Shown here piece after piece: positions 43,727 through 52,675 of a stretch of 64,000 nt of DNA (positions within the stretch are counted from its first letter, which is position 1; the number at the start of each line of letters is the position of its first letter). The position numbers were made by a program, and so were the translations under genes. A model generated the notes under the pieces. It searched no databases. It was not told the origin of the DNA and saw only the letters and a program-made list of their open reading frames with translations. The DNA comes from Bacteroidales bacterium UBA1756 (lineage in GTDB: Bacteria; Bacteroidota; Bacteroidia; Bacteroidales; WCHB1-69): assembly GCA_002314795.1 (NCBI GenBank), contig DCHI01000007.1, positions 18,041 through 82,040 of the forward strand, given 5' to 3'.

Positions 43727-45502
43727 ATGAAAAAGTTTTCTAAAATTCTGGCAGCACTGCTGACGGTTGTGCTGTGTGCAGGAATCAACTTTGCTTCCGC
43801 ACAAGTTATTTTCTCACAAGATTTTTCCAAAATCACCAAAACCGGTTCGCAGCAATGTAGCACTTCATCGTCTGTTATGGACATCCGTGACAGCTTGCCG
43901 GGTTGGGAATCAGAGAGACTCTATCCTGCTGGAGGAAAAGTAAAACTCAGTACCGGTTCCGTCGCTGGTTGGATTAAAACTCCCGCTATCGATCTCTCCG
44001 GTAACAGCGGCAACTTCGTTCTCTCTTTCGATGCCAAAGCTTGGTACGCAGCAAGTGAAAATCAGAAAATTTGGGTCTTCGTTGATAACGACTCCACACT
44101 CGTAGAAGGCGTAACCATCGGTTCTTCCAACTCCGATTGCAACTTGGTACATTTTTCACTGAATATGACGGGCGGCACCGATTCTTCCCGTATTATGTTC
44201 AAAGGTTTTGCTGCTACTAACAGCCGTTTCTTCTTGGATAACATCGTCATCACCGATGGTACCGAAGTGGCGCTCAACGTATCACCTTCAGCAGTTTCTA
44301 TGAACAACGTCATCCTCGGAACGAGCGGCAATGCGACGATCAACGTTTCCGGACGTAACCTCGATGCTACTCTCAGCACCACCGTCACCCTCGCCGGTTC
44401 CTCCGCATTCACTACCACTTCCACCGCTATTGCTAATGCTGACATTCTTGCAGAAGATGGCGCTGACCTCGTCATTACCTATACTCCTACTCAAACCGGC
44501 AACGATACCGCCGTCGTCACTTTGACCAACAACCAACTTGAAGAACCGGTTACCGTTACAGTTATTGGTCGTTGCATCGCTGCCTCCCGCGAAATTTCAA
44601 CCATCGCCGAATTGAGAACCCTTTATGACTGGAGCAACGCTTCTGCCAATACTACGGACACCATCATTTACAAATATGTTGGTCACGCCATCATCACCGA
44701 AGCTTTCGAAGAGGGTTCCAGCAATGAAAGTTTCAACAAATGGATGCAAGACTCTACCGGCGCTATCCAACTCTATGACCCGTCACACGTTCTGACCAAC
44801 CTCTCCGTTGGTTGCGAAATCACCAACGTTTTTGGTAAACTTTCCAACTACTACGGCTACCTTGAATTTGAAGCTCAAACCGCTATTGCACCTACCGACA
44901 TCAATGCTTTCCCCACTTGGACGGTAACTCCTTTGGATATCACAACGGCACAGCTCAACGATGTGGAATATATGCACAGCATTCAAGCACAATTGGTTCG
45001 TTTAAGCAATGTTACCTTTGATGCTACCGGCAATTTCCAAAGCTACTATCTTTACACGGTAAACGGTGGTGACACCGCAGTTTGCTTCACCGCTTCCTGC
45101 ACACTTCACGGTCTCGGTGCCATTCCTACCGGCGCTACTACCGTTGTTGGTGTCAATGTTTTCACAAAGAGCTACTATGCTGGTTATGATGCCGGACGTG
45201 TTTCTTATCCAAGATATTACGTTCGTCCGCAATCTGTCGGAGGTTCTATCGGTATTGCTGAAAACGAAATGGCTAACGTCAACGTTTATCCGAATCCCGC
45301 CGAAGGCAATGTTACTCTCTCCGTTGATACCGAAGTTTCACACGTTGCCATTTACAACGTAATGGGTTCACAAGTTGCTTCACAATCCATTGCTACCGGC
45401 AACAACGTCATCGGAATGGAAAACCTCACTCCTGGTGTTTATTTTCTCCGTATTTTCAACGGCAACCAACTCGTTGGAACGACGAAAGTCATCCGCAAAT
45501 AA
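43727..45502 (+). CDS. Secreted beta-domain protein with T9SS type A sorting domain
   Basis: 591 residues from the ATG at 43727, which begins a signal peptide (MKKFSKILAALLTVVLCAGI, cleavage near residue 26). A choice-of-anchor/MAM-like jelly roll (about 27-175, with SFDAKAW and FFLDNIVITDG) is followed by an Ig-like HYDIN/ASPM-type domain (about 178-275). Next is a region resembling a DUF5689/OB-fold module (about 280-500). The T9SS domain ends the protein: VNVYPNPAEGNVTLS, IYNVMGSQV and LTPGVYFLRIF, ending TTKVIRK. No enzyme motif was recognised; it is probably a surface adhesin or binding protein. Codons are biased to highly expressed forms. Confidence 0.85.
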   Translation: MKKFSKILAALLTVVLCAGINFASAQVIFSQDFSKITKTGSQQCSTSSSVMDIRDSLPGWESERLYPAGGKVKLSTGSVAGWIKTPAIDLSGNSGNFVLSFDAKAWYAASENQKIWVFVDNDSTLVEGVTIGSSNSDCNLVHFSLNMTGGTDSSRIMFKGFAATNSRFFLDNIVITDGTEVALNVSPSAVSMNNVILGTSGNATINVSGRNLDATLSTTVTLAGSSAFTTTSTAIANADILAEDGADLVITYTPTQTGNDTAVVTLTNNQLEEPVTVTVIGRCIAASREISTIAELRTLYDWSNASANTTDTIIYKYVGHAIITEAFEEGSSNESFNKWMQDSTGAIQLYDPSHVLTNLSVGCEITNVFGKLSNYYGYLEFEAQTAIAPTDINAFPTWTVTPLDITTAQLNDVEYMHSIQAQLVRLSNVTFDATGNFQSYYLYTVNGGDTAVCFTASCTLHGLGAIPTGATTVVGVNVFTKSYYAGYDAGRVSYPRYYVRPQSVGGSIGIAENEMANVNVYPNPAEGNVTLSVDTEVSHVAIYNVMGSQVASQSIATGNNVIGMENLTPGVYFLRIFNGNQLVGTTKVIRK

Positions 45503-45521
45503 TCGGGATTTTTCCTGTCAC

Positions 45522-45553
45522 AAAAAAAGCGTGCCGATCAGCACGCTTTTTTT
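45522..45553 (+). terminator. Intrinsic terminator after T9SS protein
   Basis: Perfect 13-bp stem, AAAAAAGCGTGC/GCACGCTTTTTT plus one pair, with a 6-nt loop, followed by T residues. It is symmetric enough to work in both directions. Confidence 0.9.
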
Positions 45554-45668
45554 GTATCATACAAACTACGCAATAGAACTTTTCAAATGAGACCGGAACA
45601 GTCAACGGCATCATTTAGCAAAAATAGAGTTGCGCCGGATTCCTTCAATTTTTCGTTTTCTAACAAAA

Positions 45669-45732
45669 ATGTGTAAAATCACACGAAAAGTCGTTCTGAA
45701 AATGTGTAAAATCACACGAAAACCGAACGAAA
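45669..45732 (+). repeat. Two direct repeats, 33-bp period, upstream of ATPase 2
   Basis: ATGTGTAAAATCACAC followed by GAAAA occurs at 45669-45689 and again at 45702-45722, where it continues as CCGAACGAAA to 45732. Each contains the inverted pair GTGT/ACAC around six bases. The period is exactly 33 bp, as in the repeats upstream of ATPase 1. A third, 31-nt copy lies just past the ATPase gene at 47125-47155. Confidence 0.9.
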
Positions 45733-45755
45733 GGTTTTTTTATATAAAATTATAG

Positions 45756-45763
45756 TATCTTTG
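45756..45763 (+). promoter_or_regulatory. -7 promoter element for DUF4143 ATPase 2
   Basis: TATCTTTG followed by CCGCC, 32 nt upstream of the ATG at 45796 and 23 nt after the second direct repeat. The repeats would lie around the -30 to -90 region, suitable for an operator. Confidence 0.6.
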
Positions 45764-45795
45764 CCGCCGTTTATGAACCCATAGATATTCGCAAT

Positions 45796-47118
45796 ATGAG
45801 TCAGAATATTACAGAACTCAATAGAGATTTTTTGCAGGAACTTGTTGACTGGAAATCCAAGCGTAAGCGCAAACCACTAATTTTGCAAGGGGCGCGTCAG
45901 GTTGGAAAATCCTGGTTGCTAAAAAAATTAGGAGAAACGGCTTTCGACAATTATCTTGTTGTAAATATCGATCGCGATGTGGCTGTACGAGAATTATTTG
46001 AGCGCACGAAAGATCCTCATCGTTTGGTAGAACAAATTTCTTTAATCAAGGGTCAGCCTATCCGTCCAGAAACGACTTTACTTATTTTTGACGAAATTCA
46101 AGACTCAGACGAAGTCCTCAACTCTTTGAAATATTTCAATGAAGATGCTCCTGAATATGCTGTGGCGTGTGCGGGTTCTTTGCTTGGGGTGGCAATGAAA
46201 AAAAAGGGGCGCTCTTTTCCTGTTGGAATGGTTGATTTCAAATATTTGTACCCGTTGAGTTTTACAGAATTTTTAGACTCCAGCGAACCTCGTTTAGCGA
46301 ACCTCGTGCGCAATTGGGACAAGAATGAGCCGCTTCCTACTATTCTATTGGAAGAACTGTGTGAGAAACTCAAGATTTATATGGTTGTGGGAGGAATGCC
46401 AGAAGCCGTAACCGACTGGATAGAGACTGGAGATATGCACGTAGTAGATGAAACATTAGACAATATTTTGCGTGCCTATCCCATTGATTTTTCGAAGTAT
46501 GCCACACCTACAGAAATGATGCGCATCCAGCAAGTTTGGGATAGTATGCAGCGACAATTAGCAAAAGACAACAAAAAGTTCAAATATTCCGATATTCGGC
46601 AGGGAGCGCGTGCCCGAGAATACGAAATGGCCGTGGACTGGCTTTGCAGAGCTGGCTTAACACATAAAGTAAACAATACTGAAACTGCTCGTTTCCCCAT
46701 TGATTCCTATAAAGACGAATCCATCTTCAAACTATATTTTAATGATATTGGTTTACTGCGAAAGATGTTTCATCTTGATGTTTCGACCATTATACAAGAA
46801 AACCGATTGTTCACAGAATTCAAAGGAATTATGGCTGAAAACTATGTTGCGCTTTGCTTATTACGACAAGGACACCATCCTCTCTACTGGTCTTCTGGAA
46901 GCAAGGCGGAAATTGAATTTCTGATTGAATATCAGAATGGAATCATACCCGTTGAGGTGAAATCAAGTGTCAGCATTCAGTCCAAAAGTTTAAGCGAATA
47001 TAGGAAAGTAAACAATCCACCGTTATCCATACGATTGTCTATGAAGAATTTGCAATTGCGTGACGGCCTTTTGAACTTACCATTACCGCTTGCCGATCGC
47101 CTGACAGAATTTCTATAA
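45796..47118 (+). CDS. AAA_14/DUF4143 family ATPase (copy 2)
   Basis: 440 residues. Walker A GARQVGKS is at 32-39, Walker B is LLIFDEIQDSDEVL, followed by ACAGSLLG (sensor-like) and LYPLSFTEFL. The C-terminal DUF4143 part has YMVVGGMPEAV, FNDIGLL and a PD-(D/E)XK-like ending with KAEIEFLIEYQNG then IIPVEVKSS, in which Glu...Glu-x-Lys are in nuclease-like order. The family's role is unknown; nucleic-acid binding or NTP-driven regulation has been suggested by fold only. The gene with its promoter is bracketed by 31-bp direct repeats (45702-45732 and 47125-47155), which suggests insertion or expansion as a unit. Confidence 0.88.
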   Translation: MSQNITELNRDFLQELVDWKSKRKRKPLILQGARQVGKSWLLKKLGETAFDNYLVVNIDRDVAVRELFERTKDPHRLVEQISLIKGQPIRPETTLLIFDEIQDSDEVLNSLKYFNEDAPEYAVACAGSLLGVAMKKKGRSFPVGMVDFKYLYPLSFTEFLDSSEPRLANLVRNWDKNEPLPTILLEELCEKLKIYMVVGGMPEAVTDWIETGDMHVVDETLDNILRAYPIDFSKYATPTEMMRIQQVWDSMQRQLAKDNKKFKYSDIRQGARAREYEMAVDWLCRAGLTHKVNNTETARFPIDSYKDESIFKLYFNDIGLLRKMFHLDVSTIIQENRLFTEFKGIMAENYVALCLLRQGHHPLYWSSGSKAEIEFLIEYQNGIIPVEVKSSVSIQSKSLSEYRKVNNPPLSIRLSMKNLQLRDGLLNLPLPLADRLTEFL

Positions 47119-47124
47119 TCGTTT

Positions 47125-47155
47125 ATGTGTAAAATCACACAAAAACCGAACGAAA
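47125..47155 (+). repeat. Third copy of the ATPase-flanking repeat
   Basis: ATGTGTAAAATCACAC, then A instead of G, then AAAACCGAACGAAA: one mismatch in 31 nt against 45702-45732, in the same orientation. It starts 6 nt after the ATPase stop codon and ends 2 nt before the stop codon of the minus-strand beta-lactamase-like gene. Confidence 0.9.
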
Positions 47156-47157
47156 TC

Positions 47158-48321
47158 TTACGCGCCGCACAGAATGTGTAGCACCTCCATATTCTTTCCG
47201 CGTTGTGCCTTGTTGCAGAAATTGCTCAGAAAAACCACGAAAATATCCTCTTGCGGATAATAAAGCATCACGTGGTGAAAGCCACGCCACAACCCACCGT
47301 GATAAACCAACATCCCGTAGGACGGATTCTCTTCCAAATGAAATCCGTAACCGTACAGCTCTTCCGGCAAACGTCCGTTTTTCAGCACGTTTTGCGGAAG
47401 AATGGCGCGTTCCACCCACTCTTCGGGAAGAATCTTGTAATCATCAAAGAGCGCCTTTTTCCATAAAAAAAGATCATTGACCGTGGAGTATAATCCTTTG
47501 TCGCCAATGGAGCCGTCCAAATAGTAGAGCGGCAGCGGCACTCCGTTAGCGTAATGACCATTGGCAATACTGCATTCGGGATGCTTCTCCCGTTGCGTTA
47601 CATAAAACGTACGGGACATACGAGCCGGCACGAAAACGTTGAGCATCATATAATTTTCAAACGGCATTCCGGATACTTTTTCCACGATGGATGCTAACAA
47701 CATATAATTGGTGTTGATATAACTGTATTGCGTTCCCGTTCGGAAAACAAGGGCGGCCTTACGTTTGGCCATCGCCTGAATAACATCGTTATTGTCAATT
47801 AGTTGCTTTGAATTAGCAAATGTTTTTTCCCCCCAGTTGAAATATTCTGGAAGTCCAGATGTGTGCGTTAAAAGATGGTGAATGGTGACACCGGAGTAGG
47901 GGAGTTCCGGAAAAAACTTGGTAAGCGTGTCGTTCAAAGAGAGTTTTCCCTTGCTCGCCAACTGAAGAATGGCTATTGCCGTGAACTGCTTGGAAACGGA
48001 AGCCAATTCATAGCAAGTTGTATCCGACAAACGCTGATTGAACTGCTTGCAATTCAGTTTCTTATAACCAAAAGACATCTTTAGTACCACCTCCGGACCT
48101 TGTGCAATCAGGACGGAACCATTGAGTCGGATGAACATTTCACTGACAAATGCGTCCAGTGCCTGTTTTTTATAAGAGGCATTCACCTCATCAAAAAGGA
48201 TGTTCAACTCATTGGCAGAAAGCGACTTCAGCGGTTTTGTCGGCTTGTTTTTAGGATAAACCGCCGAAAAAGAAAAAAAGGAGATACACACCAGCAAGCT
48301 GGCGAGAAAAAAACGTCTCAT
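47158..48321 (-). CDS. Serine hydrolase, class C beta-lactamase-like
   Basis: 387 residues with an N-terminal signal peptide (MRRFFLASLLVCISFFSFSA). Active-site motifs are Ser108-Val-Ser-Lys111 (SxxK), Tyr201-x-Asn203 (YSYINTNYMLLA) and HGG in VYHGGLWRGF, replacing the KTG triad. This is the PF00144 group, which covers class C beta-lactamases, D-aminopeptidases and esterases. The HGG form is more common in esterase/peptidase-like members, so antibiotic resistance should not be assumed. Probably periplasmic. It has its own -7 box, and its 3' end abuts the repeat at 47125-47155. Confidence 0.9.
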   Translation of the reverse strand: MRRFFLASLLVCISFFSFSAVYPKNKPTKPLKSLSANELNILFDEVNASYKKQALDAFVSEMFIRLNGSVLIAQGPEVVLKMSFGYKKLNCKQFNQRLSDTTCYELASVSKQFTAIAILQLASKGKLSLNDTLTKFFPELPYSGVTIHHLLTHTSGLPEYFNWGEKTFANSKQLIDNNDVIQAMAKRKAALVFRTGTQYSYINTNYMLLASIVEKVSGMPFENYMMLNVFVPARMSRTFYVTQREKHPECSIANGHYANGVPLPLYYLDGSIGDKGLYSTVNDLFLWKKALFDDYKILPEEWVERAILPQNVLKNGRLPEELYGYGFHLEENPSYGMLVYHGGLWRGFHHVMLYYPQEDIFVVFLSNFCNKAQRGKNMEVLHILCGA

Positions 48322-48343
48322 ACGGGTTTAGGTTAATGGGCGG

Positions 48344-48351
48344 CAAAGGTA
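48344..48351 (-). promoter_or_regulatory. -7 promoter element for serine hydrolase gene
   Basis: The minus strand reads TACCTTTG followed by CCGCC, 22 nt upstream of the start codon. Confidence 0.6.
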
Positions 48352-48370
48352 CATAATTTTCATTATATGA

Positions 48371-48404
48371 AAAAAGTTCCGTTTCAAACGAGACGGAACT
48401 TTTT
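48371..48404 (-). terminator. Intrinsic terminator of the large S8 peptidase gene
   Basis: Arms AAAAAGTTCCGTTTC and GAGACGGAACTTTTT (15 bp, one mismatch/wobble) with a 4-nt loop. It lies 20 nt beyond the stop codon of the minus-strand peptidase and has T residues on both strands. Confidence 0.88.
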
Positions 48405-48424
48405 ATTATTCTTTGTATAGCCCC

Positions 48425-51400
48425 CTATCGGACGACCAATCGGTGCGTCAAGCAACGATGTGCCGACTGCACTTTGACGATATAAACACCCGCGCTCAGT
48501 GCCGTTTGGAAATTGACTTCTTCCGTGTGAGCGTCCAAAAGACGAGAATCTACGACTGCTCCACGAACATCGTAAATACGGCAAACAGATTCTTCATCCA
48601 TTCCATTGATTTTCAATGTAAATGAACCATTGTTCGGATTTGGATAGAGTGAGATGGCTTCCTGACCATATTCGTTGATGCCCACTTCACTGACGAAAGT
48701 TGCCACAATGGTGTGGTTGTCCGTAACATCGGTGAAGCTGTAGCTGCTATTTATTAGCTGATTCGTCACATCGGTACCATCCACTTTCACACTACTGATG
48801 CTATAATTGATGTTGGAAGAAATGGTGAACGTTTGGTTGGAATGGGCCGCCACCGTTACAGCTCCAGACGGCGTAATGGTTCCACCGATTCCGTTGACCG
48901 ACGCCGTTATCGTGTAATTGGAAGCTGACTGCGAAGTAAAGTACGCCACTAAAGTGCGATTTCCCGTAACCGTAAAGCTATAGGTAGCATTTGTAGAAAC
49001 TACGTTCCCGTTTTCTTTCCAGCTTTGGAAAACATAGCCCGCGTTGGGAGTCGCTGTCAGAACAGCCGTTGCTCCAGAATTGTAACTACCTGCGCCACTG
49101 ACCGTTCCCGCATTTGTTGGATTGGCAGTAGCCGAAATCGTGAAACTTGACTGGCTTTGTGGACGTGTCACCGATACGCAATAACTATTGTTGCTTAAAT
49201 CCGGGTCGTTGCCGTTGTAAGTAACATTGATACAGACATTGAAAGTTCCATAAATTCCGGCGGAATCCAACTGGTCTGCAGTGATTGTAAAGGAGTACGG
49301 TGATGGAAAAAGGTAGAAGGAACCCGTGTTGAGTGAATCGAACGTTTCATTGAAAAATTCAACGCTGCCAGCGGTGATGGTGATGGTGAAATCGTCGGCG
49401 GCAAGGTCCGGCCCCGCGTTAGTAACGATGGGAACGGTAACAAAATCTTGAGTAGCCGTTAATGAAACGGAAGTCATCACTTGTTCGTTGGCATCATACA
49501 ACTCGACGGACAAATCGGAAGATTCCACGTAAGGCTGACCATCGGAGAGGTAATAAGCCAAAACAAATTCCACACTTCCCATCGTGACAGATGTTTGAGT
49601 CGCGTCGGTGTACATAGCACGATAATTCAGTCTCAAATAGTCCGTATTGTCGGTCGTGGCGGTGTAAAGATAGTGTCCGGACGCGAGCGTGTAATCGGCA
49701 GAGTAACTGCTGGCGGACACGGTCGTTTCATTATCCAAATCATAAAGGAAGCAAGTAGGTCCATTGGCTACTACTTCAATCCAGAAGGTATTGTTCCCAA
49801 TCGTGTAGGGCGTGGTCAAATCCACGACATTGATACCTGCGGACGGCTGGGTGTAGTTTTGGGTATAGACTAACGTTCCCATACGGGATGAAATACTGGC
49901 ATCGGAGCCGTTGCTCAGCAAGGTGGAACCGACGTTACTTCCTTCATAAATCTTGATAGTGAAGCTGTTATTATTGTATGAAGGAAGACTTGTATGTAGG
50001 TAGGTGCCGAATTTTACTTTTGTGATTTGGTTGCCGACAGCATAATTGCCATAGGTTTCAGGACGGATGATGATGGACTTTCCCGTTTCTGTTTGCAAGA
50101 TATATCCGTATTCATCGTAGTTGCCGTACCATCCTGGCTCATTTGTCTGCGGATCATCGCCGCCGCCGCCGCCACCACCGGCGAGGTCCAAAGCACATTG
50201 AACGGAGGCCGCTGCATTGATGTAGCCGGCATTGCCCGTAATGGTATTGGAACCAGAGGCCAACGGATTCGCATTGTTAATCAGGCACTGCTTTACTTGG
50301 TCGGGCGTGATGTCCGGGTAAGCGGACGCCATCAAGGCACACAAGCCGGCAGCCACCGGACAAGCCATCGAGGTTCCTTGCATTCCGTCGTAATATTTTC
50401 CGTTCAAAGCCGTGACACCGTAATTTCTCCAATACTGGCAAGTACAATAGGTTGTACTTAACATATTGGAAAGATATTGATTTCCAGAAACATAGAAACC
50501 ACCAGGAGAAGCGATATCGGCGCGTCCGTTTCCGTGTTGTGAAAAGTAGGACAAGCTTCCGTCTGAATCGATGGAAGCGACTCCGATAACGGAAGAAAAA
50601 GCGGCCGGGTAGGTAAGTAGGTTGTCCTCATCGCCTTCATTTCCAGCGGCGGCCACCAAAATGACGCCGTACTCGTAGGCCGTCTGCATAAACTGTTCTT
50701 CTGAGGTGCCGTATTCGGAAGCTCCCCACGACATACTCACTACCTTGGCCCCTTGGTTGATAGCCCAGCTCACCCCCTCGTAGCAATAGTACATATCACC
50801 ATTATCGTCGGCGCCGCGCACTCCGAGCAAAGTGCAACCGCCACCCAAGGAAGAGATTCCTTTTGAATTGTTATTGGTGGCGCCTGCGAGACCGGCACAG
50901 TGTGTTCCGTGCGACCAGCTGTAGGCCGGACAGTTTCCGTATGAGATGTCCGTAGTAGAACAATTATAAGTCGCCGATACGGAAGTGGGAGGAGCTGCAT
51001 TGCCAACAACGGCCGTTCCCGTAGCATAAGAACACATATTGGACGAAGCGATGTTCAAATCCTCGTGTGCTCCCCAGACGGCGTTATCGACGATGGCCAA
51101 CTTGATGGAAGAGGAGCCCGTCTGCAAATCCCACGCGCCCGATGCGTTAATCAGGGACAAGTACCACTGGTTGGGAGCGCCGTTCAATAATGACCCCGTA
51201 GAGTATGTATCGTTGTAGTTGACGCAAAGGTGCGGAAGCGGAATCTTTTCCGCATATTCAACATCCGGCAGATTTTCCAATTCTTTAATGAAATTCTCGA
51301 TTGCTGCGGCATCGGTAAATTTAAGGCGGATGATGCGGGCCAACTTGGGATCATTGAAAATGTACAGCGGGCGAGTGATTTGAACGACGCCATATTTTTC

Positions 51401-51592
51401 AAACAAAGGAGCCAACTTCGGTAATTGGTCAAAATCTACTGAAGTATTTTCATTTACCTGATAATCAATCTTATAACTATCTTTAAATTTAAAATAAAGG
51501 TGTCCGTCAATGTATTTCGGATAGATGGTTTGTGCCAACGCCGAAGCTACAACGAACAAACAAATGACGATGGATGTAACTATTTTTTTCAT
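48425..51592 (-). CDS. Large secreted subtilisin-family (S8) peptidase with T9SS domain
   Basis: 1055 residues. Signal peptide (1-20) and an N-terminal prodomain (to about 125) precede the S8 catalytic domain with Asp169 (AIVDNAVWG), His228 (SWSHGTHCAG) and Ser408 (GTSMACPVAAGL). A Gly-rich hinge (about 475-485) follows, then beta domains (about 490-830) and two InlB B-repeat-like modules (about 835-985) with GYVFQSWKENG and NRTLVAYF. The T9SS sorting domain has ISLYPNPNNGSFTL, CRIYDVRGAVV and LSAGVYIVKVQS. A surface or released serine protease, the third large T9SS protease of the window. No -7 box was found upstream; gcvH ends 66 nt before it on the same strand, separated by a hairpin. Confidence 0.93.
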   Translation of the reverse strand: MKKIVTSIVICLFVVASALAQTIYPKYIDGHLYFKFKDSYKIDYQVNENTSVDFDQLPKLAPLFEKYGVVQITRPLYIFNDPKLARIIRLKFTDAAAIENFIKELENLPDVEYAEKIPLPHLCVNYNDTYSTGSLLNGAPNQWYLSLINASGAWDLQTGSSSIKLAIVDNAVWGAHEDLNIASSNMCSYATGTAVVGNAAPPTSVSATYNCSTTDISYGNCPAYSWSHGTHCAGLAGATNNNSKGISSLGGGCTLLGVRGADDNGDMYYCYEGVSWAINQGAKVVSMSWGASEYGTSEEQFMQTAYEYGVILVAAAGNEGDEDNLLTYPAAFSSVIGVASIDSDGSLSYFSQHGNGRADIASPGGFYVSGNQYLSNMLSTTYCTCQYWRNYGVTALNGKYYDGMQGTSMACPVAAGLCALMASAYPDITPDQVKQCLINNANPLASGSNTITGNAGYINAAASVQCALDLAGGGGGGGDDPQTNEPGWYGNYDEYGYILQTETGKSIIIRPETYGNYAVGNQITKVKFGTYLHTSLPSYNNNSFTIKIYEGSNVGSTLLSNGSDASISSRMGTLVYTQNYTQPSAGINVVDLTTPYTIGNNTFWIEVVANGPTCFLYDLDNETTVSASSYSADYTLASGHYLYTATTDNTDYLRLNYRAMYTDATQTSVTMGSVEFVLAYYLSDGQPYVESSDLSVELYDANEQVMTSVSLTATQDFVTVPIVTNAGPDLAADDFTITITAGSVEFFNETFDSLNTGSFYLFPSPYSFTITADQLDSAGIYGTFNVCINVTYNGNDPDLSNNSYCVSVTRPQSQSSFTISATANPTNAGTVSGAGSYNSGATAVLTATPNAGYVFQSWKENGNVVSTNATYSFTVTGNRTLVAYFTSQSASNYTITASVNGIGGTITPSGAVTVAAHSNQTFTISSNINYSISSVKVDGTDVTNQLINSSYSFTDVTDNHTIVATFVSEVGINEYGQEAISLYPNPNNGSFTLKINGMDEESVCRIYDVRGAVVDSRLLDAHTEEVNFQTALSAGVYIVKVQSAHRCLTHRLVVR

Positions 51593-51613
51593 TTCAAATT
51601 GGCAATAACAAAA

Positions 51614-51637
51614 TGAGGGTATCTTTCGACACCCTCA
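51614..51637 (-). terminator. Hairpin between gcvH and S8 peptidase gene
   Basis: TGAGGGT and ACCCTCA with a 10-nt loop that can pair further. The minus strand has TTTT after it, so termination of gcvH is plausible but not strong; the plus-strand T run is longer. Confidence 0.6.
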
Positions 51638-51658
51638 CAATTTTTTTATCTAATCAAA

Positions 51659-52033
51659 TTATTTAATGAGGTCAGCGTACTGAGCTGCGGTGAGCAAAGT
51701 ATCGGCTTCGGCTGCATTGGTGGGTTTGATCTTGATAATCCAACCAGCGTTGTAAGGATCGCTGTTGATGAGAGCCGGGTCACCGTCCAGGTTTTCGTTG
51801 AATTCAACAACTTCGCCACCGATGGGGAGCATAAGGTCGGAAACGGTTTTAACAGCTTCGATGGAGCCGAAAACTTCGTTTTGTTCCAACGTTTCGTCAA
51901 CGGTAGTAACGTCAACAAAAACGATGTCGCCCAATTGTTCAGCTGCGAAAGCGGTGATGCCTACGTATGCAAATTCGCCATCCATTCTTAACCATTCGTG
52001 GTCATTTGAGTACTTTAAATTTTCAGGAATCAT
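51659..52033 (-). CDS. gcvH: Glycine cleavage system H protein
   Basis: 124 residues, normal length. The lipoyl-lysine is Lys62 in FGSIEAVKTVSDL; EWLR, VGITAFAAEQLGDIV and the terminal YNAGWIIKIKP are conserved. It carries the aminomethyl group between the P, T and L proteins of glycine cleavage. None of those genes is nearby; instead gcvH is last in a pyrH-(2TM)-frr-gcvH run, 28 nt after frr. A separate role as lipoate donor is possible but not shown here. Confidence 0.95.
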   Translation of the reverse strand: MIPENLKYSNDHEWLRMDGEFAYVGITAFAAEQLGDIVFVDVTTVDETLEQNEVFGSIEAVKTVSDLMLPIGGEVVEFNENLDGDPALINSDPYNAGWIIKIKPTNAAEADTLLTAAQYADLIK

Positions 52034-52061
52034 AATCTTGATTTTTAAAAGTGAATAAAAA

Positions 52062-52625
52062 TTATACAGTCATTATTTCTTTTTCTTTCATTTCAGCCAT
52101 CTTATCAATCTTGGCGATGAAGTCGTCGGTCATCTTTTGGATGTCGGCTTCCAACTTTTTGGCTTCGTCTTCCGGAACGCCATTGTCTTTCAGCTTTTTA
52201 GCGGTTTCATTCGCTGTTCGACGCACGTTACGGATGGTCACCTTGTTCTGTTCGGTTTCCTGTTTCACCTTCTTAACCAATTCTTTACGTCTTTCTTCGG
52301 TAAGAGAAGGAACGACGATACGAATAAATTCGCCATTATTTTGCGGGGTAAAACCGAGGTTAGCTGCCAAGATAGCTTTTTCAATGATGGGGAGCATATT
52401 GCGTTCCCACGGCTGGATAACGATTTGACGAGCGTCGGGAGTATTGATGTTACCGACTTGCTCGATGGGGGTCGGATTTCCGTAATAATCTACCTTCAAA
52501 CCTTCCAACATCTGCGGATTGGCCTTGCCGGCACGAACCTTTTGCAATTCCTTCTCAAAGAAGGCGATTGTGGAATTCATACTTTCCTTTGCCTGGTCAA
52601 GGCATTTTTTCGTTTCTTCAGTCAT
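52062..52625 (-). CDS. frr: Ribosome recycling factor
   Basis: 187 residues. It splits post-termination ribosomes together with EF-G. Conserved segments: RAGKANPQMLEGLKVDYYG, PIEQVGNI, ARQIVIQPWERNML, GFTPQNNGEFIRI and PSLTEERRKELVKKVK. It lies downstream of pyrH, the common bacterial pairing, here with one small membrane-protein gene between them. Confidence 0.97.
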   Translation of the reverse strand: MTEETKKCLDQAKESMNSTIAFFEKELQKVRAGKANPQMLEGLKVDYYGNPTPIEQVGNINTPDARQIVIQPWERNMLPIIEKAILAANLGFTPQNNGEFIRIVVPSLTEERRKELVKKVKQETEQNKVTIRNVRRTANETAKKLKDNGVPEDEAKKLEADIQKMTDDFIAKIDKMAEMKEKEIMTV

Positions 52626-52675
52626 CTTACTATGTATTTTACTTTGTAATAATATTTTAGAGAAAAGATAATGAA

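Noticed and set aside
45669..47155. CRISPR-like or integron-like array from the GTGT/ACAC repeats
   Set aside because: Only three copies, two with 33-bp spacing and one beyond a gene; there are no spacers of uniform size and no integrase.
47158..48321. Antibiotic-resistance beta-lactamase
   Set aside because: The third active-site motif is HGG, not KTG, and the group is mostly peptidases and esterases; resistance cannot be claimed.
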